From: Chloroflexi bacterium UBA4736
Lineage (GTDB): Bacteria > Chloroflexota > Dormibacteria > Dormibacterales > Dormibacteraceae
Length of the DNA stretch: 10,163 nucleotides
Direction: 5' to 3'
NCBI GenBank assembly: GCA_002404015.1
Contig: DHIW01000006.1
Location: 1 to 10,163, forward strand
The notes below the pieces were generated by a model. That model did no database searches. It was given only the letters and a program-made list of their open reading frames with translations, and was not told where the DNA came from. The position numbers and the translations under genes were made by a program. This document shows, piece by piece, positions 1 to 5,185 of the stretch (within the stretch, counting starts at the first letter, position 1; every line of letters begins with the position of its first letter).

Positions 1-123
1 CTTCCAGATTCCGGCCGTGGCGGCGCCCGAGGTGGCCGTGTTGACGGCCAGTGCGGGGCTTCCAAACACCGCTATCAGCATCGGCGCGGCGACTGCAAGT
101 GCGGCTCGCGCTAGGACCCTCAT
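1..123 (-). CDS. Secreted protein of unknown function, N-terminal 41 residues only
   Basis: Read on the minus strand from ATG at 123, this gives a classic Sec signal peptide: a short basic start (MRVLARAA), a hydrophobic core (residues 7-20) and a signal peptidase I site after S-P-A-L-A near residue 26. The mature part begins VNTATSGAATAG and runs off the left edge of the window. No domain can be recognised in the 15 mature residues present, so the function is unknown. There is no ordinary Shine-Dalgarno sequence, only a G-run 11-16 nt upstream. The start codon overlaps the stop of the small upstream ORF at 120-203 in an ATGA arrangement, so translation may be coupled to it. The signal peptide is strong evidence that this is a real gene although only its beginning is visible. 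Confidence 0.7.
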   Translation of the reverse strand, partial: MRVLARAALAVAAPMLIAVFGSPALAVNTATSGAATAGIWK

Positions 124-203
124 CGGTTAGGCCCCCCGAGGAGGCGCCGCGGCGCGCGCAACTTCGGGGCGCGACGCAGCCAGACGGGTGAGAGGTGTGT
201 CAT
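120..203 (-). CDS. Short leader ORF (27 codons) coupled to the secreted-protein gene
   Basis: A minus-strand ATG at 203 opens a 27-codon frame (begins MTHLSPVWLRR, ends LLGGPNR) whose TGA overlaps the ATG of the next gene as ATGA at 120-123. An AAGGAG Shine-Dalgarno (219-214) lies 10 nt upstream, whereas the downstream gene has none. The peptide is basic (six Arg, one Lys) and resembles no family I know. Its likely role is to bring ribosomes to the next start or to act as a regulatory leader. It shows no run of one amino acid like those in attenuator leaders. A chance ORF remains possible. The good Shine-Dalgarno and exact ATGA overlap are what make it worth listing. Confidence 0.45.
   Translation of the reverse strand: MTHLSPVWLRRAPKLRAPRRLLGGPNR
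131..170 (-). promoter_or_regulatory. Possible hairpin over the translation start of the secreted-protein gene
   Basis: On the minus strand CCCCGAAG (169-162) can pair with CTCGGGG (140-134) with one bulged A. The loop between them contains the palindrome GCGCCGCGGCGC (144-155). The 3' arm holds the only G-rich stretch just before the ATG at 123, so the fold would hide the initiation region. Ribosomes translating the leader ORF must pass through and open it. Folding is inferred by eye. Confidence 0.35.
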
Positions 204-586
204 GTGATCACGACTCCTTCCGGGACAGAGTCACAAGCCCGCCGACGCGGACTCGGGCGCCCCCCCGATTAGCTATGCAGTCGTTACAACGAGGTCGGGG
301 CCGGCATCTTGCGAAGTCCGGGCAGCTAAGCCGGGGGCATCGATAGCACACTTGCTTATAGCGGCGCATCCGAGTGGCCCGGGCTTAGGGACCTGATCCG
401 ACGAGGAAGCTGAGCTTTCAGCGCGGCGCGGCCGCACTCCCCAGGCCATGGACGTGTAGCCTGCCAGCTCGCCCAGCCGGAGCACGCCGACGGCACTGCG
501 ATGACCAGCCTGCGCCGGGCCCCGGTGCCATCTTTGGCGCCGCTCGGACACGGCGGGTGGTGCCTCCGCTCTCCTTAAGTCCTCTC
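204..586. other. Non-coding divergent region, no gene recognised
   Basis: This region separates the minus-strand secreted gene from plus-strand ftsY and is locally less G+C-rich, especially 265-290 and 340-362. No frame here has a plausible protein, and no tRNA fold or well-known riboswitch core was recognised. Visible pieces are an inverted repeat TCGTT-AC-AACGA (281-292), a palindrome GCCCGGGC (377-384), a small stem-loop GCTGA/TCAGC (409-422) and, on the minus strand, a -10-like TATAAG (360-355) without a convincing -35. It probably carries the promoter and 5' leader of the secreted gene. Confidence 0.5.
212..232 (-). promoter_or_regulatory. Small inverted repeat around the leader-ORF Shine-Dalgarno
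   Basis: GACTC (232-228) and GAGTC (216-212) on the minus strand form a 5-bp stem that partly contains the AAGGAG ribosome site (219-214) of the leader ORF. It is followed at once by the perfect 8-bp palindrome GTGATCAC (204-211). Either could be a regulatory structure or an operator. The stem is short and could be chance. Confidence 0.25.
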
Positions 587-592
587 GATAAT
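587..592 (+). promoter_or_regulatory. -10 element of ftsY, probable leaderless promoter
   Basis: GATAAT (5 of 6 matches to TATAAT) lies exactly 6 nt before the GTG at 599, so transcription would start at or next to the start codon. No Shine-Dalgarno precedes this GTG. No good -35 is seen 16-18 nt upstream. Confidence 0.5.
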
Positions 593-598
593 GGCGTG

Positions 599-1501
599 GT
601 GAGTGAGCAGGGGCGGGGCGTGTGGGGGCGGGTTGCTACCCGCACCCGCACCTTGTTCTCGGAGGGGCTGAAAGCCCTTGGCGCGCCCCTCGGAGACGGG
701 TTCTACGAGCAGCTGGAGGAGCTGCTGGTGGCGGGCGACGTGGGCCCGAGGCTGGCTGCCAAGATCAGCGAGGGCGTCCGCGCCCGCCGGCCGGCGTCTG
801 TGGAGCAAGCGCGCGCCGCGCTGGAGGCGGAGCTGGTCGCGGCCATGTCGCAGAAGCCGCGGGGCCTCTTCATCGACGCCAAGCCGGCCTGCGTCCTGCT
901 CTACGGCGTCAACGGCGCCGGCAAGACGACCACCGTGGGCAAGGCCGGCCACCTGCTGAAGGCGGACGGCTTCAACCCCCTGATAGTGGCGGCCGACACC
1001 TACCGGGCGGCGGGCATCGAGCAGATGCAGGCCTGGGCTGACCGGGCGGGCGTGCCCTGCTTTGCGGGCCGGCCGGGCGGCGATCCCGCCGCGGCCGTCT
1101 TCGACGGGCTGCAGATGGCGTCCGCCCGCGGCCATGGGGTCGTCCTGGTGGACACCGCGGGCCGGCTGCAGACGCAGCAGAACCTGCTGCAGGAGCTGGC
1201 CAAGATCGGCCGGGTTGCCGCCAAGGCGCTGCCGGGCGCTCCGCACGAGTCTCTGCTGGTCCTGGACGGCAACCTGGGCCAGGGTAGCCTGGGCCAGGCC
1301 CGCGGCTTCAACGAGGCGCTTCCGATCAGCGGCCTGGTCCTGGCCAAGATGGACGGCACGGCCAAGGGCGGGGCGGTGGTCGCAATCGAGAACGAGCTGG
1401 GGATGCCGACGAAGATGATCGGGGTGGGGGAGGGCATATCCGACCTCGCCCCGTTCGACCCGGCCAGATTCGCGGCGTCCCTGTTCGGCGGCGGAGACTA
1501 G
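599..1501 (+). CDS. ftsY: Signal recognition particle receptor FtsY (SRP GTPase)
   Basis: FtsY is the membrane-associated receptor that docks the Ffh-ribosome complex and hands nascent membrane proteins to SecYEG. From GTG 599 the protein has 300 residues with no long acidic A domain, only a short N-terminal part followed by the NG domain. Visible motifs are the P-loop GVNGAGKTTT (103-112), DTYRAAG (about 133-139), DTAGR (185-189), the G4 region AKMDGTAKGG (249-258) and GVGEGISDLAPFDP near the C terminus. Two places deviate: the usual T-K-x-D is A-K-M-D, and the usual D-A-T-T-G-Q closing region reads D-G-N-L-G-Q (223-228). GTG 599 is preferred over the adjacent GTG 596 and upstream GTG 557 because GATAAT sits 6 nt before it. 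The PHP gene follows after one base, so the two are probably co-transcribed. Family assignment is firm; the exact start is inferred. Confidence 0.95.
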   Translation: MSEQGRGVWGRVATRTRTLFSEGLKALGAPLGDGFYEQLEELLVAGDVGPRLAAKISEGVRARRPASVEQARAALEAELVAAMSQKPRGLFIDAKPACVLLYGVNGAGKTTTVGKAGHLLKADGFNPLIVAADTYRAAGIEQMQAWADRAGVPCFAGRPGGDPAAAVFDGLQMASARGHGVVLVDTAGRLQTQQNLLQELAKIGRVAAKALPGAPHESLLVLDGNLGQGSLGQARGFNEALPISGLVLAKMDGTAKGGAVVAIENELGMPTKMIGVGEGISDLAPFDPARFAASLFGGGD

Positions 1502-1502
1502 C

Positions 1503-2216
1503 GTGGGCCTGGCCGACCCCCACTGCCACACCACGGCCTCCGACGGGATGGCCTCGCCGGCCCAGCTGGTTGCCGGCGCCAGAGCGGCCGGGCTCGACCT
1601 GATCGCGATTACCGACCACGACACCATGCGGAACGCGCGCGAGGTGCGGGAGCGGGGGGAGGAGGCAGGCCTGGCGGTCGTCGAGGGCCAGGAGATCACG
1701 ACGCGCTGGCCCGCCCAGACCCACCTCGTGGGTTGGTTCCTGGCCCATCCGATCCGCAGCGGCCTCTCGCTGGAGGCCACGGTCGACGCCATCCACGCCC
1801 AGGGCGGGCTGGCGGTGATCCCACACCCGTTCATGCCCACCTACTTCGCCTCCTGCCAGCCGGCGATGCTGGCCCGGCTGATCGCGGACCGCCGGCTCGA
1901 CGGCATCGAGGTGCTGCACACAGCCCCCATGACCTCGGGCCGGCGCCGGCAGCTGGCGGTGTTCTATGAGGCGCACCAGGACCGGTTGGGTGCCGCCATC
2001 GGGGCCAGCGACAGCCACTTCGCCGGTCACGACCTCGGCCGCGCCATGACCGAGTTCCCCGGCTCCGACGCAGCCGCCTTCCGGCGGGCGGTCGAGGAGC
2101 GCGCCACGGTGCCCCGGGCGGGGCGCCGATCCCGGGTTCCGGCCGCGCTGGCCGCGCGCCAGCAGGTGCGAAGCCTGCTCGAGCTACCCCTGCGGCGGCT
2201 GACGGGCCAGCTCTAG
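1503..2216 (+). CDS. PHP-domain metal-dependent phosphoesterase
   Basis: This 237-residue protein is a stand-alone PHP domain, the fold of trinuclear metal phosphoesterases such as RNase AM/YciV and histidinol phosphatase. Metal-ligand motifs are in the expected order: H7-x-H9 with D14 in a D-P-H-C-H-T-T-A-S-D-G start, TDHD (37-40, with D38 H39), E64 in GQEIT, H74, H108 in IPHPF, H139, and D170-S-H172 in GASDSH. The order fits the YciV-like subgroup that hydrolyses 3',5'-nucleoside bisphosphates or short 5'-oligonucleotides, but substrate cannot be fixed from sequence. GTG 1503 lies one base after the ftsY stop, with GGCGGAG six bases upstream inside ftsY, so it is likely translated from the ftsY transcript. 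Its last 33 bases overlap the end of the convergent IMPase gene. The C-terminal tail after about residue 200 is Arg/Ala-rich and less typical. Confidence 0.88.
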   Translation: MGLADPHCHTTASDGMASPAQLVAGARAAGLDLIAITDHDTMRNAREVRERGEEAGLAVVEGQEITTRWPAQTHLVGWFLAHPIRSGLSLEATVDAIHAQGGLAVIPHPFMPTYFASCQPAMLARLIADRRLDGIEVLHTAPMTSGRRRQLAVFYEAHQDRLGAAIGASDSHFAGHDLGRAMTEFPGSDAAAFRRAVEERATVPRAGRRSRVPAALAARQQVRSLLELPLRRLTGQL

Positions 2217-2957
2217 CAGCGCCTCGTGCACGGCGGCCGGCCCGGCCAAGATGTCGCCACCCTCCACCCAGTCGGGGCCGCCCTCCCAGTCGCTGACCTG
2301 GCCGCCCAGCTCCAGAATCAACGCGGCGCCGGCGGCCAGGTCCCAGGTGCCGAGGCCCAGCTCGAAGAAGCCGTCGAGGGTGCCGCCCGCCGTCCAGGCC
2401 AGGTCGAGGGCGGCGGCCCCTGCTCGACGCAGGTCCTCGAACCGGGCCAGCGCTCCCTCCAGGACCGGCCGGTAGCGCAGCATCCGCTCCTTTCGGCGGA
2501 AGGGAAAGCCGGTGGCCACGACGGCCCGGTCGGGGTCCCCGGGCCCCAGCCGGGGCAGGCGTTCGCCGTTGAGCGTGACACCCAGCCCGCGGCCGCCGGC
2601 AAACTCGAGGCCCAGGAAGGGTCCCAGCACAACGCCCAGGACCGGCCGGCCCGCCTCCAGCAGGGCAACTGAAACCGCCACCACGGGCAGGCCGCGGGTG
2701 AAGTTGGTCGTGCCGTCGAGAGGGTCGACCGCCCACATCGTGGCCGCCCGCGCGCCACCCGCCTCCTCGGCGAGGACCGGGACGCCCGGCGCGAGGCGGG
2801 CGAGTGTCTCCAGGATGGCCGCCTCGCTGGCCCGGTCGGAGGCGGTCACGTAGTCGCCAGGCGCCTTGGCCTCCATGGCTCCGCCGGGCCGCGGCAAGCC
2901 GGACTCGAGGAGGACCCGCGCACCCGCCCGGGCCGCCGAAAGCGCGACCTCCAGCAG
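2184..2957 (-). CDS. Inositol monophosphatase family phosphatase (start uncertain)
   Basis: The family hydrolyses phosphomonoesters such as inositol-1-phosphate, histidinol phosphate, fructose-1,6-bisphosphate or PAP with Mg2+. Counting from a CTG at 2957 the product is 257 residues, the usual size. It shows the first helix (LEVALSAARAGARVLLES), an E-E metal pair (64-65), motif A WAVDPLDGTTNF (75-86) and motif B WDLAAGA (205-211). No standard start codon exists in frame upstream of the conserved first helix. The first in-frame ATG (2876) would remove that helix, leaving 230 residues. A GTG at 2980, directly after the Lrp stop and behind a good GGAGAAGGG site, is one base out of frame. So the real start is a rare CTG, or a base is missing here, or the gene is slightly broken. 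It lies downstream of the Lrp-like gene in one probable operon. Substrate is unknown. Confidence 0.85.
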   Translation of the reverse strand: MLEVALSAARAGARVLLESGLPRPGGAMEAKAPGDYVTASDRASEAAILETLARLAPGVPVLAEEAGGARAATMWAVDPLDGTTNFTRGLPVVAVSVALLEAGRPVLGVVLGPFLGLEFAGGRGLGVTLNGERLPRLGPGDPDRAVVATGFPFRRKERMLRYRPVLEGALARFEDLRRAGAAALDLAWTAGGTLDGFFELGLGTWDLAAGAALILELGGQVSDWEGGPDWVEGGDILAGPAAVHEALLELARQPPQG

Positions 2958-2980
2958 GGCTAGTGTGCCGCCCTGGACAC

Positions 2981-3265
2981 TTAGCCCTTCTCCAGGCCGA
3001 GCCCGAACATAGCCTCCAGGTCGTGGGCCGAGAACTGCTGGAAGGCGACCATCGTGTTCGTTCGCTCGATCCCCTCCAGCCGGGCCAGCTGCTTCGTCAC
3101 AACGTCGGCCAGCTCCTCGTGCTGGCGGACCCGCACGATCGCCACGAAATCCCACTCGCCGGTCACCGTATACACCTCGGCGATGCCGCTGGTCTCCGCC
3201 AGCCGCGGGCCCAGGTTGGAAAGTCCCTCGCGTGTGGCCTTCACCAGCAGCACAGCGGTGACCAC
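2981..3265 (-). CDS. Stand-alone Lrp/AsnC ligand-binding (RAM) domain protein
   Basis: The 94-residue product corresponds to the C-terminal ligand-binding half of Lrp/AsnC regulators without the DNA-binding HTH. It opens V-T-A-V-L-L-V-K-A and contains the pattern G-I-A-E-V-Y-T-V-T-G-E-W-D-F-V-A-I-V (27-44), typical of this alpha-beta fold that oligomerises and binds amino acids. Such one-domain forms are common in high-G+C bacteria and archaea; they probably sense a small molecule or regulate a partner rather than bind DNA. The GTG at 3265 has no Shine-Dalgarno, but TAGACT lies 6 nt upstream, consistent with a leaderless mRNA. The IMPase gene follows in the same direction, so these two are probably one operon. 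Family assignment is strong; the ligand is unknown. Confidence 0.88.
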   Translation of the reverse strand: MVTAVLLVKATREGLSNLGPRLAETSGIAEVYTVTGEWDFVAIVRVRQHEELADVVTKQLARLEGIERTNTMVAFQQFSAHDLEAMFGLGLEKG

Positions 3266-3270
3266 CGTGC

Positions 3271-3277
3271 GAGTCTA
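3271..3277. promoter_or_regulatory. Overlapping divergent -10 elements for the Lrp-like and methyltransferase genes
   Basis: Only 17 bp (3266-3282) separate the two divergent GTG starts. On the minus strand TAGACT (3277-3272) ends 6 nt before the Lrp GTG. On the plus strand GAGTCT (3271-3276) ends 6 nt before the methyltransferase GTG. The two hexamers share five base pairs. Neither gene has a Shine-Dalgarno sequence, so both transcripts would be leaderless. No clear -35 is seen for either. Confidence 0.45.
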
Positions 3278-3282
3278 ACGCG

Positions 3283-3939
3283 GTGCCGAAGTTCGTCCGC
3301 GATGATCCTGAGAGCCCGGATCCCGGCTTCGCGGAGCTCTATGGCTCTCTCCCCGACGCCACCGACCTGGAGCCCTGGCTGGCCTGGTGCCGGCAGGCGC
3401 GGCCCCCGGTCCTCTACCTCGGGATCGGGGCCGGCCGGCTGGCCGTGCCGCTGGCCAGGGCCGGTGTGGAGCTGGTCGGGGTCGACGTCCATCCGGGGAT
3501 GCTCCAGCACCTGCGGGGGCGGGACCGGGACATCGAGCTGATCCGGTCGCGGATCGAGGACCTGGACCTGGGACGCGCCTTCGACCTGGTCGTCGGGCCC
3601 TCCAGCATCCTGTCGTCGGACGAGTGCCTGGCGGCCGCCGCCCGCCACTCGTCGCGACTGCTGGCGATCGAGCTAATGAACCCACACTGGGTGCTGGCGG
3701 GACCCCATCCCTCCCTCCGGTTGGACGGCGACCGGCTGGAGGTCGACTACCCGGGCGGCTACACCCAGCAGGCCGAGTACCTGCCGCGCTGGCCGGAGGA
3801 CGCCGACGGCCGGCTCGAGGCGCTCGGTCTCGACCTGGTCCGCCTCTTCGGCCACGGCGACCTCGGCCTGGAGGAGAGCCCGACCTACTACGCGCTCGCC
3901 TCGAAGCGGTTGCGCAGCGCCCAGATGCCGTCGACGTAA
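3283..3939 (+). CDS. Class I SAM-dependent methyltransferase, substrate unknown
   Basis: The 218-residue protein has a short N-terminal helical part and then a Rossmann-like SAM-binding core. Motif I is Y-L-G-I-G-A-G-R (45-52), followed by an acidic end of strand 2 in GVDVHPGML (66-74) and a motif IV-like F-D-L-V-V-G-P-S-S-I. It most resembles small-molecule or UbiE-like methyltransferases of the Methyltransf_25 type. It lacks the NPPY-type motif of DNA adenine methylases and the PC motif of cytosine methylases, so there is no case for DNA modification. The GTG 3283 start is chosen because GAGTCT lies 6 nt upstream and it leaves 17 bp to the divergent gene. The last 52 bases overlap the 3' end of the convergent lytic transglycosylase gene, adding a tail (RSAQMPST) after the natural family end near YYALASKRL. 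Confidence 0.82.
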   Translation: MPKFVRDDPESPDPGFAELYGSLPDATDLEPWLAWCRQARPPVLYLGIGAGRLAVPLARAGVELVGVDVHPGMLQHLRGRDRDIELIRSRIEDLDLGRAFDLVVGPSSILSSDECLAAAARHSSRLLAIELMNPHWVLAGPHPSLRLDGDRLEVDYPGGYTQQAEYLPRWPEDADGRLEALGLDLVRLFGHGDLGLEESPTYYALASKRLRSAQMPST

Positions 3940-4562
3940 GGGCGGCTGCTGGGATAGATGCCGTGCTTCTGGACCGCGGCGGCTCCCTGATAGTAGGCCG
4001 CCAGCGCCAGCTTGGGGTCGCCGAACTGGTCGAGGTAGCGACGGAGGAGAGCGGCGCCCAGGCGGGCGTTGTCGCGGGCGTTCTGAAGGTTGGCCGGCCG
4101 TCCCAGCAGGGCCGGTCCCGCCCAGGCCCCCGTCCCCGGGGTGATCTGCATCAGGCCGACGGCGCCCGCCGACGAGACCTTGGACTGGTTCCAGCCGCTC
4201 TCCCAGTAGGAGACCGCCAGCACGAAGCTCGGCCGGAGGCCGCGCTCCCGAGCCGCCGCGATCAGGAGGTCGCGCGCCGCGGACGCTGGCAGTGGCGCGG
4301 CTGCCGGCGCCGGCGCGGGTGGGGCTGGGGCGGCGGGGGCAACGTCCAGCAACTGGCCGGCGTATATGCGGTCGGGGTTGGCGATCCGGTTGCGCACCAC
4401 CAGGGTGTGCACGGACACCCCGGAGCGCTGCGAGATCGTCCAGATCGAGTCGCCCGGGTGCACGCGGTAGGCGGCGGCCGGGGTCGCGAGGGCGAGCGCG
4501 GCCGCCACGGCGAGCAAAAGCGAGATGGCGACTTTTGGGAAGTGCATTAGACGGAACACCAT
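3888..4562 (-). CDS. Secreted LysM-containing lytic transglycosylase
   Basis: The protein (224 residues from ATG 4562) should be exported and cleave peptidoglycan glycan strands. In order: a signal peptide with hydrophobic core about 11-29 and cleavage after T-P-A-A-A (31), a LysM peptidoglycan-binding module (32-75, YRVHPGDSIWTISQRSG), a Pro/Ala linker (76-95), and an SLT/goose-lysozyme-like catalytic domain (about 96-222). The probable catalytic Glu is E121 in SYWESGWNQ, followed by the signature GAVGLMQITPGTG (133-145). The usual A-Y-N-A-G motif appears as A-Y-Y-Q-G (189-193). A second ATG at 4547 would also keep a full signal peptide; neither start has a good Shine-Dalgarno or -10, so the choice is open. 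It is convergent with the methyltransferase (52-bp overlap) and divergent from the Mrr-like gene. Use as a spore or resuscitation factor would be speculation. Confidence 0.9.
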   Translation of the reverse strand: MVFRLMHFPKVAISLLLAVAAALALATPAAAYRVHPGDSIWTISQRSGVSVHTLVVRNRIANPDRIYAGQLLDVAPAAPAPPAPAPAAAPLPASAARDLLIAAARERGLRPSFVLAVSYWESGWNQSKVSSAGAVGLMQITPGTGAWAGPALLGRPANLQNARDNARLGAALLRRYLDQFGDPKLALAAYYQGAAAVQKHGIYPSSRPYVDGIWALRNRFEASA

Positions 4563-4648
4563 GCCTTGTCGGGCGGGTCCAGGTCAACCACTCCGTTTCG
4601 ACGGTGAGTTGTTCGCGCAATGACCTCGCCTTTCCGCGCGCCCGGCTC

Positions 4649-4654
4649 GATTCT
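4649..4654 (+). promoter_or_regulatory. -10 element of the Mrr-like gene, probable leaderless promoter
   Basis: GATTCT ends exactly 6 nt before GTG 4661, the same geometry as GATAAT before ftsY and GAGTCT before the methyltransferase gene. No Shine-Dalgarno is seen. A perfect palindrome CCCACGTGGG (4656-4665) covers the predicted transcription and translation start and could bind a repressor. Confidence 0.4.
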
Positions 4655-4660
4655 TCCCAC

Positions 4661-5125
4661 GTGGGCGTCTGGGGCGACTGGCGGACGCGGCGCCGGCTCG
4701 ACGCGGAGAGACGCTCCGAGGCCACCCGCCGGGTCGCCCGCGAATGCCTGCTGAGCGCTCCCCGCGAGGAGATCGAGGCCGTCGTCGTCCAGCATTTCCG
4801 GGGCCAGGGCTACGAGGTCCGGCACTGGGAGTTCGGGGGTCGGCTCGACCTGGAGCTGATCACCGACGGGTCGACCGTCCTCCTCCAGCTCCAGAACTGG
4901 CGCGAGATACGGATGGGCGACAATCGGGTGGCCGCCGTGCACCGGGCCGGCATCGCGTTCGGCGCCGTGCGGACGATCCTGGTCACGGGCGGCACGTTCA
5001 CATGGCTGGCGGAGCAGCTCGGCGGCAAGCTCGGCGTCGACCTCCTGGACGGGGACGCCCTGCTCCGCATCGCGGCCGCCCAGAAGCGGACCATCGGCGC
5101 CGGCGCGCCTCTCCGCGTGGCCTAG
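4661..5125 (+). CDS. Mrr-like restriction-endonuclease-fold protein, apparently without the catalytic lysine
   Basis: From GTG 4661 the product is 154 residues. An N-terminal Arg-rich helical part (1-30) leads into a pattern typical of the Mrr catalytic domain: helix EEIEAVVVQHFRGQGYEV (37-53), GGRLDLEL (59-66), a strand ending Q-L-Q-N-W (76-80), then GDNRVAAVHRAGIAFGAVR, ILVTGGTFTWLAEQLG and a closing VDLLDGDALLRI. In active Mrr-type enzymes the strand reads Q-x-K-x-W; here Gln78 replaces that Lys, while the Asp (D63) is kept. It is therefore probably not a conventional nuclease and may be a nucleic-acid-binding relative. No modification methylase or other restriction gene is nearby. The start is inferred from GATTCT 6 nt upstream. 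The frame stays open upstream, antisense to the transglycosylase gene, but that part is compositionally unlike a protein. Fold assignment is by motif reading only. Confidence 0.65.
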   Translation: MGVWGDWRTRRRLDAERRSEATRRVARECLLSAPREEIEAVVVQHFRGQGYEVRHWEFGGRLDLELITDGSTVLLQLQNWREIRMGDNRVAAVHRAGIAFGAVRTILVTGGTFTWLAEQLGGKLGVDLLDGDALLRIAAAQKRTIGAGAPLRVA

Positions 5126-5148
5126 CAGGCCGTTGAGCACCCTGCTAG
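5122..5148 (+). terminator. Stem-loop at the end of the Mrr-like gene, probable terminator
   Basis: CTAGCAGG (5122-5129) and CCTGCTAG (5141-5148) form a perfect 8-bp stem with an 11-nt loop. The 5' arm contains the TAG stop codon of the Mrr-like gene. There is no T-run after the stem, so if it terminates it does so without a classical U-tract. It separates this gene from the promoter of the ylxM-ffh operon. Confidence 0.5.
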
Positions 5149-5166
5149 AGCTCCGGATCCCCAAGT

Positions 5167-5177
5167 TACGGTATCCT
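5167..5177 (+). promoter_or_regulatory. -10 region of the ylxM-ffh-rpsP operon
   Basis: Two overlapping TANNNT hexamers, TACGGT (5167-5172) and TATCCT (5172-5177), precede the ATG at 5186. From TATCCT the transcript would start 0-3 nt before the ATG (near-leaderless), in keeping with the absence of a properly spaced Shine-Dalgarno. No clear -35 is seen at 16-18 nt. The hairpin at 5122-5148 lies just upstream. Confidence 0.45.
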
Positions 5178-5185
5178 GTCAAGGC

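Noticed and set aside
212..232. CCCGGAAGGAG on the minus strand resembles the apical loop of SRP RNA (helix 8)
   Set aside because: The surrounding helix with the conserved symmetric and asymmetric loops is missing; the similarity is limited to GGAAGGA, which also serves as Shine-Dalgarno of the leader ORF.
314..345. CCGGGCAGCTAAGCCGG on the plus strand recalls the 3' core of the c-di-AMP (ydaO) riboswitch
   Set aside because: The upstream conserved parts are absent and the downstream gene on that strand appears leaderless; a chance match is more likely.
273..651. Long minus-strand open frames between the secreted gene and ftsY
   Set aside because: Low-complexity composition, no Shine-Dalgarno or recognisable motif, and overlap with the ftsY promoter and start; open by base composition only.
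4292..4660. Upstream open extension of the Mrr-like frame
   Set aside because: It runs antisense to the transglycosylase gene, is an Arg/Pro/Gly-rich shadow typical of high-G+C DNA, and the promoter-like element and protein homology point to GTG 4661.
3283..5125. Methyltransferase plus Mrr-like protein as a restriction-modification system
   Set aside because: The methyltransferase lacks DNA-methylase motifs, the Mrr-like protein lacks the catalytic Lys, the two are separated by a wall-lytic gene, and Mrr enzymes normally act without a methylase partner.
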